From assembly GCA_039583875.1 (NCBI GenBank), contig CM077164.1:66867628-66931627 (forward strand): a DNA stretch of 64,000 nucleotides, read 5' to 3'. This DNA is from Platanthera guangdongensis. Taxonomy: Eukaryota > Streptophyta > Magnoliopsida > Asparagales > Orchidaceae. A model generated the notes under the pieces. It searched no databases. It saw only the letters and a program-made list of their open reading frames with translations, and had not been told where the DNA came from. Each line of letters starts with the position of its first letter. The first letter of the stretch is position 1. Positions 53,100 to 62,950 of the stretch are shown here, one piece after another. Position numbers and translations under genes: made by a program.

Positions 53100-53930
53100 A
53101 ACTCAAATTTCGTCGAGCTCAGCTCACTGTTCGTCGAGCTCAGCTCAACATTCTGTGGTACAAGAGCTAAAGTTTCAAATTTCATCGAGCTCAGCTTGAA
53201 GTTCGTCGGGCTCAGTTTGCAATTCGTCGAACTCAACTTACAAATCATCGAACTTAGCTCTACACATGTTAAGCTAAAGCCAAAAAAATCATCTATGGAA
53301 AAAAGCACTGAGACCACTGAGAAGATCAGAGTTCATTGAGCTCAGCCCACATATCGTCGAACACAGCTAAAGCAAGAGAAACTGACTAAGGCAAAAAGTG
53401 CTGAGACCGCTGAGATAGCTGAGAAAGAGGCGTTGAGACCGCTGAGACATCTGAGATAGGTGAGAAGAAGGCATTGAGAGCGCTGAGATATCTCAGACAA
53501 AACTGGCTGAATTTCTCTAAGTCCAGAAGCTTTGAGTTAATCAGGTTCACTCAATGCTTCTAATGAAGAAGGAAGCGCTGAGACAAAACTAGTTGGATTT
53601 CTCTAATTACAGAAACGTTGAGTGAAGCAGGTTCATTCAATGCTTCTATTGAAAAAGGAAGCAATGAGACAGTTAAGAGGAAATCTGTTGAGAAAGAAGA
53701 TAACCACGGCTGAGAAGCAAAGACTGCTGAGATAGAGACTTGTCTTAGCTAATAAGAAGAAAGCGTTGAGACAAAGGCCTGTCATAGCTATTAAGAAGAA
53801 AACGTTGAAACCACTGAGACAGAACCGCTGAGACAAATCCAGAGAAATTCACAAGTCCAGAAGCGCTGAGAGCCAAGACAGATGGCGTTGAGTGACTTAA
53901 TATCACTCAACGCTTCATGGATCTCTGGAA
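53100..53930 (+). repeat. CGAGCTCAGC and GCTGAGAC word array, E LTR
   Basis: The first part (53107-53370) repeats TCGTCGAGCTCAGCT and variants about nine times. The second part (53390-53900) repeats GCGCTGAGAC, CACTGAGA and GTTGAG-type words. GCTGAG is the reverse complement of the CTCAGC in the first word, so the same sequence occurs in both orientations. It occupies the same place as the arrays of A and C. Confidence 0.75.
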
Positions 53931-54108
53931 TATTTTCTAAGTCCAGATGGTGACCTTTGCTGACATCATCATAATCAACTCACATCTAGTCGTTTCAGGA
54001 ATGCTACAGTGGCGCCGAAAGCTGCCTTGTCCTTTTTTGAAGAAGGTGGGGCTCACCAAACCTTGACTAGGGCCCACATACAGTGTACCGTTGATTCGAA
54101 TCAATGGA

Positions 54109-54118
54109 TATAAAAAGG
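54109..54118 (+). promoter_or_regulatory. TATA box of E LTR
   Basis: TATAAAAAGG, about 180 bp after the word array and 400 bp before the hairpin array. Confidence 0.6.
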
Positions 54119-54513
54119 AAAATGAAAATGAATTAGGGAAACCAACAATGAAAAACAAAATGAAAAGAGATTGATCGGAATAGAGAAAATACTTAAAGGC
54201 GGCTGGACATCATCTTCTCCACCAAGTTTAAAGCTAAAGTCCAATAGGGATAGCCACCAAGGCAAAGGAAGTTATCTGAGCTCTTCAAGCTCAGCAAGAT
54301 AGTTCTTCCAATAACAAGATAGCTGATTCTTCCATTCAGCAAGTTGGTTGCTACGTTTCTGTGTAGCAGAAAAGAGATAGTTATAGAAGAGGACTAATTC
54401 ATTGTACAACAAGTGTGCTGGACTGAAATCTGCTCAGTCCAGCAAGGTTGGCTCAGAGATTTATCTTTAAGTCAGTTGTTCATTTTTCGTAAACTATTCT
54501 GTATTCTTTTCTT

Positions 54514-55070
54514 GTAGGATTCAGTTTATCTGAATCTGAGTGTAGGGCACTTTGTGCCTGAGGTAGGTGACTAATTAGTCACTGAGGTAGGTGACTAATT
54601 AGTCACTGAGGTAGGATCCAAGTGTGGATCTGAGCTGTAGGGCTTAATTGTATGAGGTAGGAGAGTGCCGCTCTCTGAGGTAGGATCCAAGTGTGGATCT
54701 GAGGTAGGGCTGTCCTCCCAGCCTGAGTGTAGGTCCTTGTGCCTGAGGTAGGTGACTGGAGAGTCACTGAGCTGTAGGTGACAAGTGTGTCACTGAGTTG
54801 TAGGCCTTGGAGAACACTGAGCTGTAGGTACCTGGAAGGGTACTAAGTTGTAGGAGTGCTGCAACACTCTAAGAGTAGGGCTGTATGCCTGAAGTTGTAG
54901 GGCTGAAGAGCCTGAGTTGTAGGCCTTAGAAATAAGTCTAAGGTAGGTGATCAGTGGATCACTGAGTTGTAGGAGCTCTGTAGAGTTCTGAGGTTAGAAC
55001 CCTTATGGTTCTGAGTATGGATTCTGTGAAGAATCTGTGTTACAGGCAGAGGGGCCTGAGGTGTAAGCTC
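54514..55070 (+). repeat. Hairpin-unit array in the transcribed part of E LTR
   Basis: About 20 consecutive units of GTAGG, stem, loop, complementary stem, (C)TGAG. Stems include GATTCAG/CTGAATC, GTGACT/AGTCAC (three times), GATCC/GGATC (twice), GAGAG/CTCTC, GTGAC/GTCAC, GTACC/GGTAC, GGCT/AGCC, GTGATC/GATCAC, GAACC/GGTTC and GATTC/GAATC. The constant words and the spacing are kept while stems change together. It is the longest of the three arrays. Confidence 0.78.
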
Positions 55071-55310
55071 TGAGGAGGATATTAGTGGAGTTTGTGCCTA
55101 GTCCAACAAAACAGTTGGGTAGGTGAGAGGGAAAGTAGATGTACCCAATTTGGGAACCACTATAAATCTTTATGTTTGCTGTGTTGCTTGTTTTCCTTTT
55201 TAGTGCAGGATCTAAGGACAAGCTCTAGATAGTTTACTTGAAAACAACAAAAGAATTAAGAAAACATCAAAGACCTATTCACCCCCCTCTAGGTGATTAG
55301 GTAACCTTCA

Positions 55311-56102
55311 GTTAAATAACTTTTAACTTCTTTTCTGAGTTGGTCAAATGACTGTGTTAACAAAAACAACCTTTCTAGAAGGAACAACACTACCCTTCTT
55401 TAGATTTCTTTCAGCAACTATTTTGCTGAAGGAGAGTGTTTCAATAACTTTAATTTGCTTTTCTGAGTGCCATTAGGAGCAGTTTTCATTGCAGAAATCA
55501 TGCTCCTGATAGCATCAGAAACACCCAAATCATGTTTGCTATAAGACTGACCTTCAGTTTGAGTTTTTACTTATTGAGTCTGAAGTTTGGCCACTGCCCC
55601 CTTCTTAAGAGTAGGGGTTGGAACACCAAAGACAAACAGTTCAGGATGGGCCATTTATATTTCCTCATGAGCAGCCTTGAATGCACTCATTCCCATTCCT
55701 CTTCTCCTTACATTAGAGGATACATTAGTATCCTTTCAGGAAGAATTCCCATTCTTCCAATTACCATACATAGAGTCCTGGTCATACCTATTAGTAGGGA
55801 GTATTACCCTTTTAAAAGGAAGGGATGGCTTAGCCAGAGCTTTTCCCTTTCCATTAAAAGAGGCAGCTCTGGTGTTTCCCTTGAATCCAACTCCTCTCTT
55901 GTTTCTCTAAGAGGTGAAGGAGTCAATAGTGGGCAACATTGAGTTGGGTTTAGAAACATTTTCCACAACTCTCTTCTCACTTTGAGATTTTCTTCTAGAT
56001 CCCTAATAAGATCATTCTTATACTTTATGGTGCATATATGTATAAAAGTAATATTCTTCAACTGACTGATTTCCTTTATTTTCTGTTCCAGCTTGACTGC
56101 TG
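55311..56102 (-). pseudogene. gag: SIRE-type gag fragment (element J)
   Basis: Minus-strand reading gives the gag coiled-coil region (KYKNDLIRDLEENLKVRREL, near 56000). Downstream lie segments matching C gag: KRVILPTNRYDQDSMYGN (compare KKVIFPSNEFDLDSSYEH) and GMSAFKAAHEE (compare GESAFKAPYEE). Several stops interrupt it. It is bounded exactly by the E LTR end on one side and the element I LTR start on the other, so both appear inserted in or joined to J. Confidence 0.75.
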
Positions 56103-56139
56103 TGTAACACCCCCAAATCCCAATTTGGGTTCAGGTTGG

Positions 56140-56590
56140 GTGACACAGCCTGGGACATGGGCGTGTCCCAAGGCGTGTCGTGCTCGGGTTGAGTGGCCTT
56201 TCGAGTGTTCGACGAAATATGCTCGAGAAGTACTCGAGAAGAGAGAACACGCCCGTCGACACAGGCCTGTCAGGGGGCGTGTCCTCCTCGGGGTCGTCGA
56301 ACTCCACTCGACGACTATACGGCGGGGCGTGTCTGCAGCCATATAAGGGAACACGGCTTGAGACACGGGCATGTACCATGGACGTGTCCCACTCGTGTCA
56401 TGTTGAGGTTGTGCTGTTTGAGGTACACGGCGTCTAGACACGGGCGTGTCGTTCATGACACAGGCGTGTAGGCTGTGACACGGGCGTGTCACACGACCAT
56501 GTACTGTTTGGATTTGAGTAAGTTTTGTGTCGCTTAAGGGACACGTCCTGTGACACGGGCGTGTCACAGGGCGTGTCAGGCCGTGTTCAG
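56140..56590 (+). repeat. GACACGGGCGTGTC word array, I LTR
   Basis: Repeated GACACGGGCGTGTC, GGCGTGTC and GACACAGGC words. The arms GACACG/CGTGTC are inverted repeats and the centre is GG on the sense strand. The same word with the same sense-strand centre occurs in the L LTR on the minus strand. Confidence 0.75.
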
Positions 56591-57320
56591 CCTTTTTTTG
56601 GGCAAATCAAGGATGTTCTTTTCCCTTATCCTAGATCCAATGGTCCAGGCCCCTTCCCTGTGGATAAATGGACGAGAATGAGGGGAAAGCTCATTCATGA
56701 GCCATTTATCCTTCTTCTCAAAGAAGGAGAGAGAGAGAGAAAGAGATCAAGGGAGGAAGGAAAGGGAGGAGGAATCCAGTTGCTGGAGGAGCTGCGGAGT
56801 GCGGATTCAGGATCCGAGTTTCGATTCGTGGAGGCAACGCCGAGGCGGTGATTTCCATCCGGCCAGTTCATGGCTCCAAAGCGATCTTCAAGGATAACGA
56901 TCTCCTTCTTGGACAATCAAAGTCTTTTTTTATGCATAGCATGGAATCCTCCACTAAGAGGTGGAAAGCGCAACTGTTTCCCTGTTGAGTCTACATCTAG
57001 AGCCGGAAGTGTGAAGTACAACATAGGAATGCTGTGTGAAGCCCATCTGGATGGTTACTCTGGATTGGTGATGATTCTGGGTAAACCAGAGAAGACTTCG
57101 TGTATTTTATATGCGTATGTTTGTGAGTATAAGCTCTTGTGTATGGATGCTGATCTTGGAAGCTTTGTGTAAGCTCCTTGTGGTGTGAGCGCTGTGAGTG
57201 CTAATTGCTCTGGGAGAGCGAAAAGCTGTGGCTAAGCAGGAGGGAAGGCCGACCAGCGTCGAGTGGTGCATCACTGATGGTGTGAGCACGGAAAGGCTAA
57301 CCTGCAACTGGTTGTTTTGA

Positions 57321-57565
57321 GTGGTCGATAGGTAGTAATGCCTGGGGAGTGCAAGATAAACCCGGCTTGCTACACCACTAGGGTGGGTCGATATGAATGA
57401 GGTTGAGAGGTCGATTGGTCGCAATGCCTGGGGAGCCGAGGTAAACCTGACTTGCTACACCACTAGGGTGGGTCGATCTGTATTAGGTTGGGAGGTCGAT
57501 TGGTGGTAATGCCTGGGGAGCGCAGATAAACCCGGCTTGCCACACCACTAGGGTGGATCGATCTG
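57321..57565 (+). repeat. Three ~85-bp tandem units in I LTR
   Basis: Units start near 57321, 57407 and 57492. Each contains GGTCGATNGGT, AATGCCTGGGGAG, AAACCNGNCTTGC, and ACACCACTAGGGTGG. The units differ by point changes. Confidence 0.8.
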
Positions 57566-58209
57566 CTATTGTAATGCTCATGTTTGGTATAAGGTACCTT
57601 GAGTGCACGGAGCGTCTGGTGGATGCCGGCATTTGTGATATTGTTGTGCCTGAGAGCACTTGTTGTGGTTGATAGATAGTGCGATGGAATGCATACATGG
57701 AAAGAACCACTGCCCCGGGTAAGGCGTAGGGTCGTTTTAATTGGTTAGCTAATGCTAACCGTTGCTTTGTTTCCCGCTATTGGGATGGATGCCTATTTGC
57801 AGGTGATGGTGGAGTGAATTGAACTGAGTAGAATGATGCCTTGCTGCTTAAGGCCCTTGAAGGCCGTACGAAGAATGCTTGGATTTCATGTGTGGCCGGC
57901 CTGCGTTCCGATGTATGAAATTGTATATATTTGTAAAGAGCAACCTATAAGGCCTTAAGGCCGTGAGCGTGTGTGTGTTGTATACATTCCTGGTTTATAT
58001 ATAAATGTGGAGTTTATATATTTAGTGGACATTCGTTCTGATGAGTTCTTTTAACTTAAAATGCTGCGCTAGAATGCTTTGAGTTAGGCTACGAGTAGCA
58101 TGAGATTTTGATATCCACATGTAATTCTGCCATTTGTCTGTGAAATATGGCGTGGGGCCCCGTCCGGACCCACTGTTATATTCCATGCGACGAATGGGGC
58201 ATTACAAAG

Positions 58210-58225
58210 TAGTATCAAAGCCAGG
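58210..58225 (+). promoter_or_regulatory. Primer binding site of I
   Basis: TAGTATCAAAGCCAGG, the tRNA-Met primer site with two G-to-A changes relative to TGGTATCAGAGCCAGG. It lies four bases after the LTR end. Confidence 0.8.
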
Positions 58226-58371
58226 TTTGAGATTTTTGGGAGGGAGAACATAAGTGAACTCAAGAATGTCCACTAGGAATGTATACATGCATGTGAGGAG
58301 CGTGAATGTGACATCAATGTATATTTTCCATTATGAAATGGATGATTAATGGTGTTTTGTACATTGATAGG

Positions 58372-59463
58372 TGACGAGGAGTGGTGTTGGGCAGTCTGAG
58401 CCCCTGCGGTCAGACGAGAGTGCGGCACCTGTTGAAGCACCTACACCTCCCTCGACGGAGACCATACGTGTGGTGACTGAGACGGTGCTCGCAGTGTTAC
58501 AGGAACAACCTACTAGGCAAGCAAGGCCTGCAAGGGTGCCAGTACGGGCTGGTGTAAGGCAAGAGTGCGCTGAAGCTGTGGTGGATGAACAAGCCACAGA
58601 CAAGCAGTTGAAGCGGTTTATGGAATTTCATCCACCTATGTTTGGTGGGGCGACTTCCCGAACGCAAGCAGAAGATTGGCTTGCAAGAGTCAAGACGATC
58701 CTGACTACAATTAGGACTGCGGAGGAGCAGAAAGTAACCTTAGCCACGTTTCTATTGGAAGGCGATGCACGGCTTTGGTGGGATGAAGTGGAATTGCACT
58801 ACTTGGCAAGTCGAGTATTAGAAGAGATATCGATCAAAGAATTCTCACGAATATTTCTGGCCAAGTATGTGCCAGTGTCGCAGCGGATTGCCATGGAGAA
58901 TGAGTTTCTATATCTGGTACAGGGTGAGAGTGATATTGAAACTTACCTGCATGAGTTTACCAGAATGGGGAGCTCTGCTGGGTCTACCTTCGCTGAGGAA
59001 GTCCGAAAGACGAATCAATTTTATGAGGGACTTCGTGATGAATTAAGGTTGGCACTCCCGAGTTCGGTGAACCAAGACTTCCAAGCGTTGGTAGATACAA
59101 CCCGGGCGCTGGAGAAGGATTTGAAATGGGTGCAAGATAAGAAGAGCTTATTAGTGGAGAAGACAGAATTCAAAGTTCCGCAGCCGGAACAGTCGGAGTG
59201 TAAGCGACGAGACACGAAGAGGTTCAGGCCTACTGAATCAACTCCGTCGACTGTCTCTTCGGGGGCAACCTATGGGCAAGGACGTGGAGATACACTTACA
59301 TGTTTTAACTGTGGCAAGCAAGGACATATAGCCCGTGATTGTTGGAGCGGCCCTCCAAGGGGTGAGAAAAGAATAGGTGCGTCTTATGAAGAAAAGGGCA
59401 AAGCAGTGGCCGAGTCATCTGCATCCCGGACGCAACCTCGATTGCATAATATTGAAGTGTAAG
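58372..59463 (+). CDS. gag: I gag, open throughout, GTG at the expected start
   Basis: A 363-codon gag without internal stop or shift. The gag core includes FMEFHPPMFGGATSRTQAED, LATFLLEGDARLWWDEVE, FSRIFLAKYVPVSQR and FYEGLRDELRLALP. A CCHC knuckle (CFNCGKQGHIARDC) begins at residue 311. This is the chromovirus (Tekay-like) gag pattern. TGA and TAG lie directly upstream in frame (58366, 58369), and the first codon is GTG followed by TRSGVGQ. An ATG-to-GTG change of the original start is likely, since the next in-frame ATG lies near residue 84. Gag would assemble particles around the element RNA. All enzymes must come from elsewhere. It is the only undamaged large reading frame in the window. 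Confidence 0.85.
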
Positions 59464-59938
59464 AGCCACATGCTCAATTGGTGAAGTATAGGCTCAAGTG
59501 ATCAGTTTGGAACTCCAAGAGGCTATCAAACGATATATGCAAAATATGAAGTAAGAATAGATGAGTGACCCATATTACTTTGGTGATATGACTAATGCAG
59601 TATATATGTTATATGTCGTGTTGAACGATGAAATGTTGGTGCACATATTGTGTTATTTAGGGGATCGCTCGATCATGGTGTATATCTATGATGTTTGGGT
59701 ATACAATTATATTAAATTGTGGATGGATGTGCACATGGTAGAGATATGTATGTATGTGATGACATGATATGTTTGTTTTGTGCGATGTCGTGGGGCGAGA
59801 CAAGCTGCAGCCTCAGAGCTCTAACCCATCTCGCTTTGTTTGGGTGATCAGTTGCATTTGCTGCAACGAGGAGTGATTATGTGAATGTTTGTCATTGAGC
59901 TAAATTTCGGGATGAAATTTTTTGAAGGAGGGGAGGGT
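59464..59938 (+). other. I 3' non-coding region and polypurine tract
   Basis: AT-rich sequence with no recognisable pol domain. It ends with AAATTTCGGGATGAAATTTT, common upstream of chromovirus LTRs, and GGAGGGGAGGGT directly before the 3' LTR. Confidence 0.8.
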
Positions 59939-60148
59939 TGTAACACCCCCAAATCCCAATTTGGGTTCAGGTTGGGTGACACGGCCTGGGACACGGGCGT
60001 GTCGTGCTTGGGTTGAGTGGCATCTCGAGTGCTCGATGAAATGTGCTCGAGAAGTACTCGAGAAGAGAGAACACGCCCAACGACACGGGCATGTCAGGAG
60101 GCGTGTCCTCCTCAGGGTTGTCGAACTCCACTCGACGACTACAAGGCG
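59939..60148 (+). repeat. I 3' LTR, first 210 bp
   Basis: It matches 56103-56330 and stops where the L LTR begins. The rest of the LTR is not in the window. L may be inserted here, in which case AGGCG (60144-60148) could be the target duplication. Confidence 0.85.
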
Positions 60149-62261
60149 TGTAACACCCCCTATCCGTCACATAGCATATAGTAGTAGGTCCGGCCGGGGC
60201 CCGACGCCATATACCAGAGACAGACCGGAAGGTTACTCAATGGAAACCATCCAACTAATAACCAACGTCCTACACAGAGTCATTCTAGCGGAAGCAATTT
60301 AAAGGTTTTAAATTTAAGAACCCAACTAAAAGCATGAATGTCCACTACAAAAAACAATAGTAATGAAGTACAATACACAAGTACCATGGCCTTATGGCCT
60401 TACAATGGTTTACTCAAATATAAGTGTTTTCCAAACCTTGGCACGCAGGCCGGTCATACATGAGAAATAAAGAAAACAATCAAAATTAGGCCTTCGAGGG
60501 CCGGCTCAGCAACTTGGGCATTTGCCCGCTATTTACCGCTCGGCTCCGCAGCACCTGCAAGCAACATTTCACCGCAACGGTGTCAAACAAAAGCAACAGT
60601 CAGCTATGCTGACCAAATTATAATGATCCCTCCCCCAAACTCGGGGTGGCGATGCTCCTTTCCTTGCACTCTGTTAGCATAACCAAGCAGTATAATGTAA
60701 TAACACATCAACACAGGCGTAGGCACGCCCGGCCACACACCCCATGCACTCAGGACACATTCTTCGGTGAACCGGTCATTGTCACGTCAATTTAAGCCAT
60801 AGACATTGCGGTCTCACCACCGCCACTTGGACGGCCAATCTCGTGAGCATTTAGGTCCTTTCGGCCGATGTCATGTCAATTTAAGCCATAGACAACCCGA
60901 GACCTCCTATCTGTGCCAATGACAAGTGCCACGTAGCTTTAGGTCGCTTGTACCGAACGACATAGATCGGGCACGGTTCTTCTTAACCCGTTACTCACAC
61001 TACAATGTCAATTTAAGACATATGTGCATGTTAGCTCCCCGAGTCCCAAATCGTTTACACACATCATATAACCAGTTATGTTCAAGTTGGCTCCCAGGCC
61101 ACCATGTTGGCAGAATCACGCATCTGCCCAGTTTTTCAGGTGCACCTTGGAGTTAATCCCCAAGGCTCCCTGTTGCAATCTACCGCGTAGAAAACCCAAA
61201 AAACAATCATTCGTGCAGAGTCTTCTCCGGCCATTCATGCAATGCAACATCACCGATCCAGACCAATTTATCCGGGTAGGTTTCACACATCATGCCTATG
61301 TCCGTTCTCAATTACAGAATCTACATGTACATAACGGGGACTATTCATGTCTACCCGAAGGAACACCTCAACTCACCGCAAACTCGCGAAAGCGGGCTTC
61401 CTATACAAAGGAAAAGAGGACTTCACATGTCCTAGGATGAGAATCGTTACCCTAGCATTTTTCCTTGGCGCCATGGAAATCTATGCGGATGAAAAGCACC
61501 GCAATCTCCTTGCCTCCGTAGATCCGAAGTCGGCTCGCTATTTGGAGCTCCGTAGCTCCGCCGGTGACCGGATCTAGCCTCCTTCTTCTTCCTTGATCTC
61601 CCCTCTCTCTATATCTTTAGAAAGAGATTGAGTAAGAGAAATGAGGGATTTGAAACCCTATTCCCGGGTATATCCCAGCACGAACAACTCCCAGCTGTCG
61701 GATCCCAAAATAAGGAAACGAACAGCCACGATCCGGATCTGAAATCTAAAATCTGTGCCGAACACGGCCTGTGACACGCCCGTGTCAAGGTCCGTGTTCC
61801 CCATTCGCCGTCGAAACCGACGTGTCCCGAAAAGAACACGGGCAGCCGACACGCCCATGTCGATCCTGACACGCCCGTGTCATCTAGTATACGGCCGTGT
61901 TCCCCCATCATCACTGGATCAAGAACAACCTGCAAGGGACACGGGCACTCGACACGCTCGTGTCGGAATTTGACACGCCCGTGTCTACCCGACACGACAC
62001 ATGTGCTGACCCGTGTAACACCCCCGCCACGGCCATACTACATCCCGTGAAGGACACGGCCTGTAAGACGCCCGTGTCCCAGGCCGTGTTCGCTGCTCGA
62101 CGATCGTCGACTCCAAAATTTGTCGACCTCTCGGCCAGATCGTTGACCCGAGCACGACACGCACTGGAACACGCCCGTGTCCGAGGCCACGTGACCCCTA
62201 CCAAGTTCCAAACTTGGTCCGAAATGCTACCCGTCGCTCTTTTGAGTTTCGGGGCGTTACA
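60149..62261 (-). repeat. L LTR (Gypsy, minus strand)
   Basis: In minus orientation it starts TGTAACGCCCC at 62261 and ends GGGGGTGTTACA at 60149. It carries GACACGCCCGTGTC-type words (61740-62190). It has three copies of a TGTCAATTTAAGCCATAGAC-like stretch (60782, 60868, 61003) and a CCGGCCGGGG stretch as in G and I. No coding region was recognised inside. Confidence 0.8.
61740..62195 (-). repeat. GACACGGGCGTGTC word array, L LTR
   Basis: On the plus strand the words read GACACGCCCGTGTC, so the sense (minus) strand has the GG centre, as in I. About seven full or near-full copies are interleaved with half words such as GGCCGTGTTC. Confidence 0.75.
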
Positions 62262-62356
62262 GCTCTCTCCTTCTTAAATGAATTTTGTCCCAAAATTACA
62301 AAAAGGGAAATAAAGCACAATACTAAAATGGTACCTGACTGGAATAACTCCGGGTA

Positions 62357-62735
62357 CTAATCAAGCATGGTCTGCTCTCGCTCCAAAGAGAGCTCTTCCA
62401 GACCGCAATTGTCCCAATGGACCTTGACCATACTGATCTCTTTGTTGCGTAGCCGCTTGACTTCTGAGTCCTCAATACATACGGGCTTGACCTTTGTCAT
62501 CAACCCATTATCGACCGGCACTTGATCGACCGCAATCACTTGTGTAGGCTCTTGCACCGCCTTCCGCAGCACCGATATGTGGAATACATCGTGTAGACCA
62601 CTAAGCTCCACTGATAGCCTCAATCGATAAGCTGCTTCGCCAATCCACTCCAGAACCTCAAACGGTCTAGAAGGGGGACGGTCTTCCGCCGGCCTCCACT
62701 CCAGTTGCTGACCTAGTTTGACTTTGGCCTCTTAG
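62357..62735 (-). pseudogene. pol: L pol C-terminus (Gypsy integrase tail and chromodomain-like part)
   Basis: Minus-strand PFEVLEWIGEAAYRLRL, LSGLHDVFHISVLRK and then RLRNKEISMVKVHWDNCG end at a TAG at 62357. This is the standard end of plant chromovirus integrases. 62262-62356 holds AAGAAGGAGAGAGC next to the LTR as polypurine tract. The upstream part is cut near 62735 by the M LTR fragment. Confidence 0.85.
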
Positions 62736-62854
62736 TGGGCCCCACATGGCTACAACCCACTACCTAGGGTCAAACCTAGCTAATTTCCCTATCACACACC
62801 CCATGCCCAACCCAATATAAGTTAAGGGGTCTAGAAGTAACATGGGATGTTACA
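62736..62854 (-). repeat. M LTR, first ~119 bp
   Basis: Minus-strand TGTAACATCCCATG at 62854 starts an LTR directly after the M 3' region (62855-62950, TTTCGGGGATGAAATT and TATAGGATT). The LTR breaks off at about 62735, where L pol begins. The junction is abrupt with no TG/CA pair. Confidence 0.65.
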
Positions 62855-62950
62855 AATCCTATAAACAAAAAAATAATTTCATCCCCGAAATTTAAGTTTG
62901 GGTCTACGGGGTTCTACTTGCAAGAGTTATAAGAAATTTAAACGCATAAA

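Larger units (their letters stand above)
52954..55310 (+). repeat. E 3' LTR
   Basis: It starts TGTTGGGTCTATTG and ends AACCTTCA, about 2.36 kb. Zones as in A and C: word array (53100-53900), TATA (54109), hairpin-unit array (54514-55070), and the shared end with CACCCCCCTCTAGGTGATTAG. No second E LTR is in the window. Confidence 0.9.
56103..58206 (+). repeat. I 5' LTR
   Basis: It starts TGTAACACCCCC and ends GGGGCATTACA. It contains GACACGGGCGTGTC-type words (56140-56590) and three tandem units of about 85 bp (57321-57565). The end resembles G (21122-22194). Confidence 0.88.
56103..60148 (+). mobile_element. Element I: Gypsy retrotransposon with gag and no pol
   Basis: 5' LTR 56103-58206, primer site, gag 58372-59463, polypurine tract, and start of the 3' LTR (59939-60148), which is cut by element L. 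Only 1.73 kb lie between the LTRs. This space is filled by gag plus about 475 bp of non-coding sequence, with no protease, reverse transcriptase or integrase. This matches the plant TR-GAG type of non-autonomous element. Confidence 0.88.

Noticed and set aside
56076..56567. 163-residue minus ORF in the I LTR
   Set aside because: It is a translation of the GACACGGGCGTGTC word array with no recognisable domain.
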